This document shows positions 35,372-45,023 of a DNA stretch of 64,000 nt, one piece after another. Both the position numbers and the translations under genes were made by a program. Under the pieces are notes generated by a model. The model made no database searches, had not been told where the DNA came from, and was given only the letters and a program-made list of their open reading frames with translations. Position 1 is the first letter of the stretch, and each line of letters begins with the position of its first letter. Source of the stretch: Gemmatimonadaceae bacterium (GTDB lineage: Bacteria; Gemmatimonadota; Gemmatimonadetes; Gemmatimonadales; Gemmatimonadaceae); assembly GCA_035606695.1 (NCBI GenBank), contig DATNEW010000028.1:1-64000 (forward strand), read 5' to 3'.

Positions 35372-36130
35372 ATGCGCTGCGATCACTGCCGAGAGGCGCT
35401 GGATGCGTACCTGGATGATGAGCTCACGCCCGACGAGCGTCGCGAAAGCGAGGCGCATCTCGCGACTTGCGCGGTGTGCGAGCGCGAACACGCGTCGCTC
35501 GTGCACCTTCGCACGCAAGTGAAGGAGCACCTGGTGCGCTACGCCGCTCCCGATGTGTTGAAGGCGCGACTGCGCGCCGACGTTGCGCGACTGGAGGCTG
35601 TGTCGAGCGCGGAGACGAGCGCGCGCCTGCCGTGGCGCGGCATCATCGCGGCCTGTCTCGTGATCGCTGTCGCGAGCAGCGCGGCAACCTTCGCGATCAT
35701 GCGCGGTGGGGCGGGTGGGGGCACGTCTCCGTCTGTATCGAGCGAACTGGTCGCCTCACACATTCGTTCGCTCATGCCCGGCCATCTCACCGACGTCGTG
35801 TCGTCGAATCAGCATAATGTGAAGCCGTGGTTCAACGGGCGCGTCGACATGTCGCCCGCGGTTCCGGATCTGTCAGCGGCCGGCTTTGCGTTGATCGGCG
35901 GGCGGTTGGATTACGTGCGGGGCCGAGCGGTGCCGGTCATTGTTTACGCGCGGCGGCAGCACGTGATCAACGTGTACGAATGGCCGTCGCCGGAACGACC
36001 GGAGCGTCGCACCGACTCGGCCAATGGGTATCACTTGATCGAATGGAGCGCCGACGGCACCGAATATTGGGCGGTGTCGGACTTGAACGTCGCGGAGCTC
36101 GATCAGTTCGTGAAAGCGTTCGCCGGCTGA
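35372..36130 (+). CDS. Zinc-binding anti-sigma factor, membrane-anchored
   Basis: 252 aa. The ZAS motif H-x3-C-x2-C is at His 29, Cys 33, Cys 36 in EAHLATCAVC. One transmembrane segment (IIAACLVIAVASSAATFAIM, near 85-105) separates this cytoplasmic sigma-binding part from a 150-residue periplasmic domain that contains VPVIVYARRQHVINVY and EYWAVSDLN. It should hold the ECF sigma inactive until an envelope signal arrives. ATG at 35372 is 1 bp after the sigma stop. The convergent deacetylase gene ends 1 bp after its stop. Confidence 0.93.
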   Translation: MRCDHCREALDAYLDDELTPDERRESEAHLATCAVCEREHASLVHLRTQVKEHLVRYAAPDVLKARLRADVARLEAVSSAETSARLPWRGIIAACLVIAVASSAATFAIMRGGAGGGTSPSVSSELVASHIRSLMPGHLTDVVSSNQHNVKPWFNGRVDMSPAVPDLSAAGFALIGGRLDYVRGRAVPVIVYARRQHVINVYEWPSPERPERRTDSANGYHLIEWSADGTEYWAVSDLNVAELDQFVKAFAG

Positions 36131-36131
36131 G

Positions 36132-37187
36132 TCACTTCACGAATCGCGTTTTGTTCTTGTCGAGGCCATCGAGAACGGTGTGAATGTCGTTCCCGATCGC
36201 TTCGATGCGCGTGATGTGGTGCGGATCGAACTTCGGATCGTAGGGGCTGAGCGTCGGACCGCCGCTGACCTCGAGGACCGCATCGAAGTGGTAGGGATGC
36301 GCCTGCCCGGTCTTGGGGTCCGTCCACGTGCCCTGCCACGCGAGCTGCTTGTTCTTCGGCCACAGCCCGTACGGCAGCGCCAGCGTGCGAATCTTGTAGC
36401 CCGGCACCGCCGAGTCGATCGCCACCATGTTGCCCGCGATCTGCGCCTGCACCTTGTCGTCGGGATACTGATTCAGCTTCATGTGCCACACCGTGTGGTC
36501 GCAGAGCTCGAAGCCTTGATCGGCGAGCCACTTCACTTTCTGGAACCGCCACGCCTTCTGCTGGCCGCCGTATTTCGGATTGTCGCCGAAGAAGTTGTGA
36601 CCCGCGGCGGCCCCGTTCAGCATGCAGAACGTGCCGCGATTCTTCCACCCCGGATGCGTCTTCGCGAAATCTTCCCAGATGCCGATCGCGGAATTCGGAT
36701 CGATCGTCAGCTGGCCGTTCGCTCCGGCGATATATGAGAATTGTGATGGCGACGCGTCGTCGAACACGAAGACCACCGGCGACATGCCGTCCGGCACGTC
36801 GCTCCAGTTCTTGTCGAGCATTTCGGCGATCGTGATCGGGCGGTAGCCGCGCTTGTACACGTCCTCGAGATCCGCCTTGAAGCTCTCGACCGTGCGCGTG
36901 TACAGCGCGTTCTGCGTGCCGCCGATGACGTGGTACTCGAGCACGGGAATGCGTCCCATGTGATTCGACGGCAGCGGATCCGTCGCCTTCTCCGTCGTCC
37001 CTCCGGAGGCGCCGGCGGGCGCGCTGCGCGATGTCGAGTCGGAAGCCTTGGTCGCGGCGCCCGCGGTGCCCGCGGCGACCGAGCCAGCCGAAGAATCGGG
37101 CTGCTTGCTGGCGGAGCTCTTCGAGCAGGCGGTCAGACTCGCGAACATTGCGACCGCCGTCACTGACACTACCGAACGGAACGTCAT
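36132..37187 (-). CDS. Polysaccharide deacetylase family lipoprotein (NodB-like)
   Basis: About 351 aa. The signal has lipobox LTAC (SVTAVAMFASLTAC), then a Ser/Ala/Thr linker of about 60 residues. The catalytic part starts GRIPVLEYHVIGG and has PVVFVFDDASPSQF, with the conserved Asp-Asp pair. ELCDHTVWHMKL carries the His-x-x-x-His zinc motif typical of NodB deacetylases. It may de-N-acetylate peptidoglycan or an envelope glycan. The third residue of the FDD motif is Ala, not Gly. It is divergent from a penicillin-binding protein gene, so a cell-wall role fits. Confidence 0.85.
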   Translation of the reverse strand: MTFRSVVSVTAVAMFASLTACSKSSASKQPDSSAGSVAAGTAGAATKASDSTSRSAPAGASGGTTEKATDPLPSNHMGRIPVLEYHVIGGTQNALYTRTVESFKADLEDVYKRGYRPITIAEMLDKNWSDVPDGMSPVVFVFDDASPSQFSYIAGANGQLTIDPNSAIGIWEDFAKTHPGWKNRGTFCMLNGAAAGHNFFGDNPKYGGQQKAWRFQKVKWLADQGFELCDHTVWHMKLNQYPDDKVQAQIAGNMVAIDSAVPGYKIRTLALPYGLWPKNKQLAWQGTWTDPKTGQAHPYHFDAVLEVSGGPTLSPYDPKFDPHHITRIEAIGNDIHTVLDGLDKNKTRFVK

Positions 37188-37320
37188 GGATTGGTCTGGA
37201 GTAGGACTGTTGTACCCTTGGCGACGGCGCGCACCCCGTTTTCTACGGATGCGGCGGCCAGAAACCTGCGAGAGCGAAGACCGTACCAAAATCATAGCGC
37301 TCGACGACTCTTAACCACGC

Positions 37321-39513
37321 GTGAACGACACCCCGATCGCCGGCCGAATCGACACGCTCAAGCGGCGTTTGCGTCCCAACCCCGCCGATCCGCCACGCCG
37401 CTGGATTCGGCGGCATTGGGCATGGTTGGGTCTGCTGGCGCTCGCCTGCGCCGGCGTCATCCTGTTCGATACCTGGCTGGGCACGTGCGGTTTCTACGGA
37501 TGCCCAAGCCCGTCCGAGATTCGCGCCTTCCATCCCAGCGAAGGCGGCAACGTTTACGATCGCAACAATCGGCTCCTCGGCCACTTGGAAAACGTGCGCC
37601 GCGTCAACGTCCCGATCAGCGTCGTGCCGGTTCCGGTGCGCAACGCATTCATCGCGACCGAAGATCGCCGTTTCTACCAACATAACGGGCTCGACTGGAA
37701 GGGCGTGCTGCGCGCGGTGTTCACGAACCTGAGCGCGGGCGGTGTGCGGCAGGGTTTCAGCACGATCACCATGCAGGTGGCGCACAACAGCTTTCTCGAG
37801 GATCGCTATCACGGGCGGTCGATGCGGCGAAAGCTGATCGAGGTGCGCATCTCGCGGCTGCTCGAGCGAGAGTTGACGAAGGACCAGATCCTCGAGCACT
37901 ACCTCAACGTCATCTACCTCGGCAACGGCGTGAACGGAATCGAGGCGGCGAGTCTCGATCTCTTCGGCAAGAACGTCGACAAGCTGACCCTGTCGGAAGG
38001 CGCACTGCTCGCCGCGCTGCCCAAGGCTCCGTCGACGTACACGCCGCGCCGCAATCCCGACAAGGCCGAGCAGCGCCGGAATCTCGTGCTCGGATTGATG
38101 GCGCAGCAGGGATTCATCACCGCCGCGCAGGCGCAAGCGTCGCAGGCAGTGCCGCTGCGCATTGCCGACACCGAATGGCGGCCGTCGATCGCGAATGAGC
38201 CGAGTGCGTTGGACGCCGTGCGTGCGCTGGTGGACTCCGTGATGCCGGACGTGTTGAAGGAAGGCGACGTGAACGTCTACACGACGCTGGATTTCACGGC
38301 GCAGCGCGCGGCGGACCGCACGGTGCTGAAGCACATCGCCGAGATCACGCAGGAGACGCGCGAGTCGATGGGCCACGTCACCGACGAGGCGCAGGGTGCG
38401 CTCGTGGCGCTCGATCCGACGACGGGCGACATTCGCGCGGTCGTTCCGGGGCGGCGCACGCAGCGCCGGGAGTTCAACCGCGCGTTCTACGCTCGGCGTC
38501 AGCCCGGGTCGACCTTCAAGCCCTTCGTGTATTCGGCGGCGATCGCGGCGGGCTACAGTCCCGGCACCGAGGTGGACGACGATCCGGTGCAGGTGCAGAT
38601 CGGCCGGCAGGTCTGGCAGCCGGTGAACTACAGCAACAACTATGCGGGGCGCATCACGTTCGCGCGGGCGCTCATTCTGTCGGCGAACTCGGCGACGGTG
38701 CGCGTGAGCCGCGCGGTTGGCGAGAAGGCGGTGATCGCCGCGGCGCGGCGCAACGGCATTACCAGTCCTTTAACACCAGTTCCATCAATCGCGTTGGGCG
38801 CCGAAGGCGTGACGCCGCTCGAGCTGGTGACCGCATATGCACCATTCGCGAACGGCGGCTATCGCGTGCAGCCGCGGCTGGTGGCGCGCATCGAGGCGCC
38901 GGACGGGACGCTGCTCTGGAGCACCGAGGAGCGGCAGCACACGGCGGCGATGGATCCGCGCGATGCCTATGAAGTCAACGAGATGCTGCAGGGTGTCGTG
39001 AACTACGGCACGGGCAAGGCCGTGCGCGATTACGGCGTGCAGGGGCAGGTGGCGGGGAAGACCGGCACCACCAATGAAGGCAACGACGTGTGGTTCGTTG
39101 GATTCACACCGACGCTCGTGGCCGGCATCTGGTTCGGGTACGACACACCGCGGCAGATCAGCACCAACCCGAGCGGAGGCCGGTTGGCCGCGCCGGCGTG
39201 GGCCGAGTTTTATCAGGCGGGCTGGCATGAGCCGCGCGGTTCGAGCTTCGCGGTGCCGCAGGGCATGGTGTCCGCGGTGGTCGATCCCGAGAGCGGCGAG
39301 CTTGCCACCGAATGGTGTCCGCGCCGCGTCAGGGAATGGTACAAGCCGGGTACCGAGCCGCAGGAGACCTGTCACCTGCATACGGGAATGCCGGAGGGGC
39401 AAATCGCCGTGGATGCGAATGGCAACGTCACGACGCAGGGCGGGAACAACGATCCGATCTCGCAAGCGGCCAAAGGCATTGGAAACATTTTGAGGAAGAT
39501 CATTCATTGGTAA
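37321..39513 (+). CDS. Class A penicillin-binding protein (PBP1A-like)
   Basis: 730 aa. TM anchor about residues 32-50. The glycosyltransferase domain has EDRRFYQHNGLDW and GFSTITMQVAHNSFL, then RKLIEVRISRLLERELTK. The transpeptidase domain has SxxK as GSTFK, SxN in SANSATV, and KTGTTN. It polymerises and cross-links peptidoglycan in the periplasm. GTG at 37321 starts it. The second glycosyltransferase motif reads GFSTI instead of GGSTI. A patch of AT-rich codons at about 38757-38790 stands out. Confidence 0.93.
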   Translation: MNDTPIAGRIDTLKRRLRPNPADPPRRWIRRHWAWLGLLALACAGVILFDTWLGTCGFYGCPSPSEIRAFHPSEGGNVYDRNNRLLGHLENVRRVNVPISVVPVPVRNAFIATEDRRFYQHNGLDWKGVLRAVFTNLSAGGVRQGFSTITMQVAHNSFLEDRYHGRSMRRKLIEVRISRLLERELTKDQILEHYLNVIYLGNGVNGIEAASLDLFGKNVDKLTLSEGALLAALPKAPSTYTPRRNPDKAEQRRNLVLGLMAQQGFITAAQAQASQAVPLRIADTEWRPSIANEPSALDAVRALVDSVMPDVLKEGDVNVYTTLDFTAQRAADRTVLKHIAEITQETRESMGHVTDEAQGALVALDPTTGDIRAVVPGRRTQRREFNRAFYARRQPGSTFKPFVYSAAIAAGYSPGTEVDDDPVQVQIGRQVWQPVNYSNNYAGRITFARALILSANSATVRVSRAVGEKAVIAAARRNGITSPLTPVPSIALGAEGVTPLELVTAYAPFANGGYRVQPRLVARIEAPDGTLLWSTEERQHTAAMDPRDAYEVNEMLQGVVNYGTGKAVRDYGVQGQVAGKTGTTNEGNDVWFVGFTPTLVAGIWFGYDTPRQISTNPSGGRLAAPAWAEFYQAGWHEPRGSSFAVPQGMVSAVVDPESGELATEWCPRRVREWYKPGTEPQETCHLHTGMPEGQIAVDANGNVTTQGGNNDPISQAAKGIGNILRKIIHW

Positions 39514-39617
39514 GGCGGGCGTATGGGCGTATGGGCGTCTTCGAACAGTCTCCCGTCACGGCTAGCCACTCGCCATATTGTCTTCGGCTCTTCCAACTCC
39601 CCATCGAGAGGCAACAC

Positions 39618-40328
39618 ATGCGTCGCATCTACAATTTCGCGCTGATCGCCGCTGCGATCGTGCCCGCTGCGCTCGCCGCGCAGGGCATGGATGAATCGTC
39701 GAAGTCGGTCGCCAACGGCGGCATTTTCGTCAACGGGTGGCAGGCGAAGGTCGACGCGCGTGAGGCCGGTCAAGGCATGACGGAGAAGAACGCGCGCTTC
39801 GCGGCCGAAGGAAAGAGCTTTCACATCACGACCGGACCGGCGATCACGTACTGGAATCCGGCGAACAAGGCGAGCGGCGACTACACCGTGTCGGCGACGT
39901 TCTCGGAACCGAAGTACATGAACCTGAACGACCACCCGCATCCGTACGGCATCGTGATCGGCGGCAACGATCTCGGCACCGACCAGGAGAGCTTGCTCTA
40001 CTGTGAAGCGTACGGCAACGGCACGTTCATCGTCCGCGGCTTCGCGCCGGGTACGCAGCGCGGCACGTTCAACATGAATGGCCGCGGCGGCGCCGATGAC
40101 GCCGTACACAAGGCGGCGGGCAAGGATGAGCCGGTGACGCAGGACATCGCGATGTCGGTGAAGGGCGACAAGGTCACGTGCTCGATCAACGGCAAGGAAG
40201 TCGCGAGCTACGACAAGTCGGCCGTCGTCGGCACGGGCAAGCTCAAGTCCACCGACGGCGTCTACGGCATTCGCAGCGCGCACAATACGGAAGTCATCGT
40301 CAGCAACTTCAAGATGACGAAACCGTAA
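39618..40328 (+). CDS. Exported protein with a concanavalin/DUF1080-like fold
   Basis: 236 aa. Signal peptide (RRIYNFALIAAAIVPAALAAQ) after ATG 39618, which has GAGAGG 8-13 bp upstream. The mature part resembles single-domain glycan- or lamin-binding sandwiches: YTVSATFSEP, YGIVIGGNDLG, VSVKG.KVTCSINGKEV and KSTDGVYGIRSAHNTEVIVSNF. The last strand pattern is that of LamG/DUF1080 proteins. A binding or hydrolase role is possible, but no catalytic residues are recognised. The stop abuts the ankyrin gene's stop on the other strand. Confidence 0.75.
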   Translation: MRRIYNFALIAAAIVPAALAAQGMDESSKSVANGGIFVNGWQAKVDAREAGQGMTEKNARFAAEGKSFHITTGPAITYWNPANKASGDYTVSATFSEPKYMNLNDHPHPYGIVIGGNDLGTDQESLLYCEAYGNGTFIVRGFAPGTQRGTFNMNGRGGADDAVHKAAGKDEPVTQDIAMSVKGDKVTCSINGKEVASYDKSAVVGTGKLKSTDGVYGIRSAHNTEVIVSNFKMTKP

Positions 40329-41678
40329 TCATCGCGCGGCAAGCAGCTCGTCGATCGCGGCGTATCCGGTAGGGACGGATACGCCGCTTGTGTTTGCGCC
40401 GGCGTCGAGCAACGCGCGTACCGAACGCGGTGAGCGTCGCCGCTGCCAGTATGACTGCGTCGCGCCACGCACGGCTTGGACGAGCGGCGAGCGACCCTTG
40501 CTGTCGAGCGCATTGACGTTCGCGCCGCGCTTCACCAGCAGCTCCACGGTGTCGTGTGAGGCGCGCCATGCGGCATTATGCAGTGCGGTCGATTTCGGCG
40601 TCACGTCGAAGTAGCCGTCCGCGTGCTCGTACGGCGCATCGATTGGCGCGCCGAGATCGAGGAGCAGCGCGATGCCTCGAGCGTTGTCGACGCCGGCGAA
40701 CTCGCAGAGGAGCAAACCGGCGCCCGCGACGATCTGTTCGACGAGCGCCGGCTCTGAGCGCGCGATGCGCGTTGCTTCGGCTGCATCGGCGCGCGCGCAC
40801 GCGGCGATGAGTCGCTCGACGCCATGAAACTCGACGGCCACGCCGCGTCGTTCGAGCGACGCGAGAATATCGGCGCGACCGCGGCGCGCGGCGATGGAGA
40901 TCGCGGACATTCCTTCACGGGCAGGCCCGCCGTGGCCAAGGTCGTCGGCGACGATGGTCGGGTCCGCGCCGCGGTCGAGCAGCAGATCGATGATGCCGAG
41001 GTCGTTGTCGCTGATGACGGCGTTGTGCAGCGCGGTCTTGCCCCATCGCGTGAGTTGATTGACCCGGGCACCGGTGTCGAGTACGAGACGCACACCGTCG
41101 ACGTCGTGCCAATCGGTTTTGCGCAGCAGCATCATGCTGAGACTGTCGGGCGTCATCTTGCCGCTGTCGAGCAATATCTTGAACGCGTCGTTGTCGTACG
41201 ATTCCGGCGAATGGTACGGCACTTCGTCATCGTTGGGATCGGCGCCGCGTTCGATCAGCAGCCGCGTGATTCCGGCGTGACGCGCGACGCCCGCCGCGCC
41301 ATACAACACGCTCTCGCGCGTCGGCGCGGGAGAGTGTGCCGAGTCGAAGAAGCCGCCGTTGGGATCGGCGCCGGCGTCGAGCAGTGCGGCGGCGGTTTGC
41401 ACGAAATCATCCGAGCGTTCGCGATCGTGCGCCAGAAAACGCGAGAAGCACAGGTACGTCAGCGCATCGACGTTGCGCGGGCCGCCCTTGGCCGTGGCCA
41501 GAGAGGGATCGCTTGCGATGAACCGCCGGACCGCCTCGTGATTGCCGACTGTGGCCGCGGTGAAAATGTCGAGATTCGCCAGCTCCGGGTGCGCTTCGAG
41601 CACGGCGCGCGGCGTCTCGATGTCGCCGTGCCAGAACGATGCCTCGAGAAACGAGTCACGCAACGTCGCATCGATCAT
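40329..41678 (-). CDS. Ankyrin-repeat protein
   Basis: 449 aa with about ten ankyrin repeats, for example LLDAGADPNGGFFD, LLIERGADPNDDE, LLLDRGADPTIVAD and LLVKRGANVNALDSKGRSPLVQA. No signal peptide is seen, so it is cytoplasmic and probably a protein-binding scaffold. Its ATG overlaps the stop of the ABC exporter gene (ATGA), so the two are coupled. Confidence 0.9.
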   Translation of the reverse strand: MIDATLRDSFLEASFWHGDIETPRAVLEAHPELANLDIFTAATVGNHEAVRRFIASDPSLATAKGGPRNVDALTYLCFSRFLAHDRERSDDFVQTAAALLDAGADPNGGFFDSAHSPAPTRESVLYGAAGVARHAGITRLLIERGADPNDDEVPYHSPESYDNDAFKILLDSGKMTPDSLSMMLLRKTDWHDVDGVRLVLDTGARVNQLTRWGKTALHNAVISDNDLGIIDLLLDRGADPTIVADDLGHGGPAREGMSAISIAARRGRADILASLERRGVAVEFHGVERLIAACARADAAEATRIARSEPALVEQIVAGAGLLLCEFAGVDNARGIALLLDLGAPIDAPYEHADGYFDVTPKSTALHNAAWRASHDTVELLVKRGANVNALDSKGRSPLVQAVRGATQSYWQRRRSPRSVRALLDAGANTSGVSVPTGYAAIDELLAAR

Positions 41679-43648
41679 CGCAGCACTTCTTCGGCCTGAT
41701 GCTCGGCGGCCTCCATTTGCCGCATGACCATTCCATAATAGACGCCGCGAGCCGCCATCAGCTCCACGTGCGTGCCGCGTTCGGTGATGCGCCCGTCCTC
41801 GAGGAGGAGGATCAGGTCGGCGCGCCGAACGGTCGACAGCCGATGCGCGATCACGAAGGTCGTGCGGCCCGCGAGCAACGTGGACATCGACGCCTGGATG
41901 AGCTGCTCGCTTTCGGTATCGAGATTGCTCGTCGCCTCGTCGAGGATGAGAATCTGCGGCGCCTTGAGAAAGGCGCGCGCAATGGCGAGGCGCTGCTGCT
42001 GGCCGCCCGACAGCTTCACGCCGCGCTCGCCGATGAACGTCTCGTAGCCTTCGGGCAGCTCGAGGATGAACTCGTGCGCGTTCGCTCGCCGCGCGGCATC
42101 GAGGATGTCCGCGTCGCTCGCGTCGTGCCGTCCGTAGGCGATGTTCTCGCGAACGGACCCGTCGAACAGGAACACGTCCTGTTGCACGATGGCCAACAGA
42201 TCGCGGTAGGTTCGCAGCCGAAAGTCGCGAATGTCGACGTCGTTGAGCAGAATTCGTCCGCGCGTCGGGTCATGGAAGCGCGCGACCAGATCGGTAACCG
42301 TCGTCTTGCCGGCGCCGCTCCGTCCAACCAGCGCCACCACGGAGCCGCCGCGCACGCTGACGTTGAAGTCGCGAACGACGGGCCGGCCTTCACGATACTC
42401 AAATTCGACATCCTCGAACCGAATCTCCTCGACATGCCGTGGAGCGTTGGTCGCATGCGGTCGATCCGGCTTGTCATCCTCCATGCCGAGCACTTCGAAC
42501 ACACGCTCCATGGCGGCGAGCGCGCGTTGCAGCTCGGAGAACGAGTTCACGATGTTCCATACCGGATTGAGGAGCAGCATCGTGTACCACTGGAACGCCA
42601 TGATGTCGCCGACGGAGGCGCGGCGGTTGAGGTTGAGCCAACCGCCGTACCACACGATCACGACGTTCACGGCGCTCAGCAGCAGCCCCCACGAGGTCCA
42701 CAGCACGAGCTCCCGCCGATGCGCGAACAGTTCCTTGCGCAGAATCCCATGCCGCCCGCGCATGTACTCCAGCAACTCCGCCATCTCGCGCCGGAACGCA
42801 CGCACCACCCGAATACCGGAGAACGTCTCGCCGACCCGGCCGTCGATGATCTCCGAATCCTTTCGGACGACGCGGTAGATGGGGCGCACGCGCCGCGCGA
42901 AGACGAAGCTCAACAGCATGACGCCGGGGATGAGCGCCATCGCCGTGAGCGCGAGACGCCAGTTGAGCGTGAAGAGAACGCTCATCGCGAACACGAGACG
43001 CGCGAGCGACAGCACGGGCGAAAGCACGGCCATCTGGAACAGGCCGGTGGTCGTCTCCACATCGCCCGAGATGCGCGACAGGATGCCGCCGGTCTTCATG
43101 TCCCACAGCTTCGGCAGCGGCAGGTGCAGCAGCCGCTGATACAATGACCGCCGCAACGTCAGCATCATCCGAACGTTCAGGATGCGCTGGCGATAGTCCT
43201 TCACCACGCCGATCAACGCCGAAACGATCACGACGGCCAGGAACGTCATGCCGGCGAGATTCAGCCGCGCGATACGCGCTGCAAGACCCAACGCCTGATT
43301 CAGCAGCACGTGATCGGTGATGTACCGCAGAAAGAGGGGCTCGACCATCTGCATGCCGGCGGTGATCAGCGACAGCACGAACACGACGGCGACCGCGCGC
43401 CGATGTGGGCGCAGCCAACGCAGATAGTCGCGCGCATACTGCCGACGCGAACCCTTCCGCAGCCCTTTCAGAATCCCTTTCGGACGCTCGACTTCCGGCG
43501 CCGGCGCCGGCTCGGGCACCTTCGACCCGCTGTTCTGCGCGTCGATCGACTCGTCGAGCCGCCCGCGCTTGTAATCCTCCACGAACGCGGCGTATCGCTG
43601 ACGCGACGTGCGAGGCGGCGGAGCGGGCGGGGGCGGTTGTTTACTCAT
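41675..43648 (-). CDS. ABC transporter, fused permease and ATPase (MsbA-type)
   Basis: 657 aa. A Pro-rich N-terminal tail precedes six transmembrane helices (about residues 95-370). The nucleotide-binding domain has Walker A VGRSGAGKTT, signature LSGGQQQRLAIARA and Walker B ILILDEATSNLD, with the H-loop in AHRLSTV. Works as a homodimer to export lipid or drug-like molecules. It is coupled by ATGA to the ankyrin-repeat gene downstream. ATG at 43648 starts it. Confidence 0.93.
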   Translation of the reverse strand: MSKQPPPPAPPPRTSRQRYAAFVEDYKRGRLDESIDAQNSGSKVPEPAPAPEVERPKGILKGLRKGSRRQYARDYLRWLRPHRRAVAVVFVLSLITAGMQMVEPLFLRYITDHVLLNQALGLAARIARLNLAGMTFLAVVIVSALIGVVKDYRQRILNVRMMLTLRRSLYQRLLHLPLPKLWDMKTGGILSRISGDVETTTGLFQMAVLSPVLSLARLVFAMSVLFTLNWRLALTAMALIPGVMLLSFVFARRVRPIYRVVRKDSEIIDGRVGETFSGIRVVRAFRREMAELLEYMRGRHGILRKELFAHRRELVLWTSWGLLLSAVNVVIVWYGGWLNLNRRASVGDIMAFQWYTMLLLNPVWNIVNSFSELQRALAAMERVFEVLGMEDDKPDRPHATNAPRHVEEIRFEDVEFEYREGRPVVRDFNVSVRGGSVVALVGRSGAGKTTVTDLVARFHDPTRGRILLNDVDIRDFRLRTYRDLLAIVQQDVFLFDGSVRENIAYGRHDASDADILDAARRANAHEFILELPEGYETFIGERGVKLSGGQQQRLAIARAFLKAPQILILDEATSNLDTESEQLIQASMSTLLAGRTTFVIAHRLSTVRRADLILLLEDGRITERGTHVELMAARGVYYGMVMRQMEAAEHQAEEVLR

Positions 43649-43700
43649 GCAAGCCCCGCACTCGGCCAGGGTGGCGACTGGAACCTAGAAGTACTTGAAA

Positions 43701-44954
43701 CTAGAAGTACTTGAGAATGCTCTGCGGATTTCGGCGCTTGATCTCACCGTACCACCGGCAAAGCGGATATGCCAGTGCGATGACGACGGCGTATACGACG
43801 TACAGCAGCAACAAGCTCCACCGCTGATTGTTCGGCGTCTCGACATACGGCGCATTCGCGAACCAACCGAAGTGCGTCGTCCCGTCGCGCAACTTCCACG
43901 CGACGAGCGAGAGCGCGTGAATCAGCGGAATGTGCAGTAGATAGTAAAACATCGGCACGCGGCCAAATGTCGCAAGGGCGCGCGAGACCCGCCCCCGCGC
44001 GCGGTCCGCGTATGGGAGGACGGCGATCGTCGGCCCGAGCGTCATCAGCAGGAACAACTGTGAATCGCGGTACTTGTTCTGGCCGAGGAGCCGGAACAGG
44101 AACGGGACGCCATCCTGCGCATGAGTCGCGGCCAGAAAGCTGCCGACCACGAGAAAAAGCGCTGTCATCGTCACGCCGATCCGCAGGCACCAGCGATCAC
44201 GATCGGCCGGCTCGCGCACCATGATGGCGCCGAACCCGTATCCGGCCATCATCACGCCGATCCACGGAATGATGTTGTACAGCACGATCACGTCGACGCC
44301 AACATGCGCTCCGCCGCCGAGATACAAAAACTGCCACACTACCTTCGCCGCGGGGAACGCCTGTGCGAGCGGACGCATGAGCGTCTGCAGCGCCATGATG
44401 CCGACGCCAATTCCGCCGACGGTTGCGGGGGAGAGCCGAACGAATGCAGCGAGAATCACCATGCACCAGCCGAGCATCCAGATGACGCCCGCGAGCATGG
44501 TGCTGAAGTTGAAGCCAAACGTCCACGCGACGTGGAGATAGGTGAGCTCGAGCGCGACGAGAATCGGGCCGCGCTCGACGAGGAAACGTGCGAGCGTCGA
44601 TGGATCGCGCTTCCGGCCATACAGGAAGGCGCTCGTTCCGGCGAAGAACGCGAATCCTGGCGCGCAGAAGTGCGTGACCCATCGCGTGAAGAAGACGCCC
44701 GGCGTCGGACCGCCTGCCGGCACGCCCGAATAGACGCGAACATGGTCGATGGCCATCAACACCATGATGAGACCACGCACGACGTCAATAGACCCGATGC
44801 GACTCGATGCGCGCGACGGCGCGGTATCGGCGCTGTACGTCGTCAGGCCTGCTTCACGAGTCGTCACGCCCGCTGCACTCGTCGCACCCACGGCCACGCT
44901 CCGTCTGAGAAGACTCAAATGCTGCGCCTCATACCCGTCGTCGGCAACCGGCAT
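43701..44954 (-). CDS. DUF1624 / heparan-alpha-glucosaminide N-acetyltransferase-like membrane protein
   Basis: 417 aa with ten or more hydrophobic segments. RIGSIDVVRGLIMVLMAIDHVR near residue 60 has the conserved Asp and His of the acyltransferase group, and VTHFCAPGFAFFAGTSAFLYG follows. It probably moves an acetyl group to an envelope glycan. ATG at 44954 starts it; the first 50 residues are not conserved. It is divergent from the LytS-type kinase gene (69 bp). Confidence 0.85.
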   Translation of the reverse strand: MPVADDGYEAQHLSLLRRSVAVGATSAAGVTTREAGLTTYSADTAPSRASSRIGSIDVVRGLIMVLMAIDHVRVYSGVPAGGPTPGVFFTRWVTHFCAPGFAFFAGTSAFLYGRKRDPSTLARFLVERGPILVALELTYLHVAWTFGFNFSTMLAGVIWMLGWCMVILAAFVRLSPATVGGIGVGIMALQTLMRPLAQAFPAAKVVWQFLYLGGGAHVGVDVIVLYNIIPWIGVMMAGYGFGAIMVREPADRDRWCLRIGVTMTALFLVVGSFLAATHAQDGVPFLFRLLGQNKYRDSQLFLLMTLGPTIAVLPYADRARGRVSRALATFGRVPMFYYLLHIPLIHALSLVAWKLRDGTTHFGWFANAPYVETPNNQRWSLLLLYVVYAVVIALAYPLCRWYGEIKRRNPQSILKYF

Positions 44955-45011
44955 GCGGCGAACGGTCCTGGCTGTGCCGTAAACGGCGTTGCGCCGCGCA
45001 CGCGCGGCGCG

Positions 45012-45017
45012 TAGCAT
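45012..45017 (+). promoter_or_regulatory. Probable -10 box for a leaderless LytS-like mRNA
   Basis: TAGCAT lies 6 nt before the GTG at 45024. No Shine-Dalgarno sequence is seen, as in the other leaderless candidates. Confidence 0.4.
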
Positions 45018-45023
45018 GGCGGC

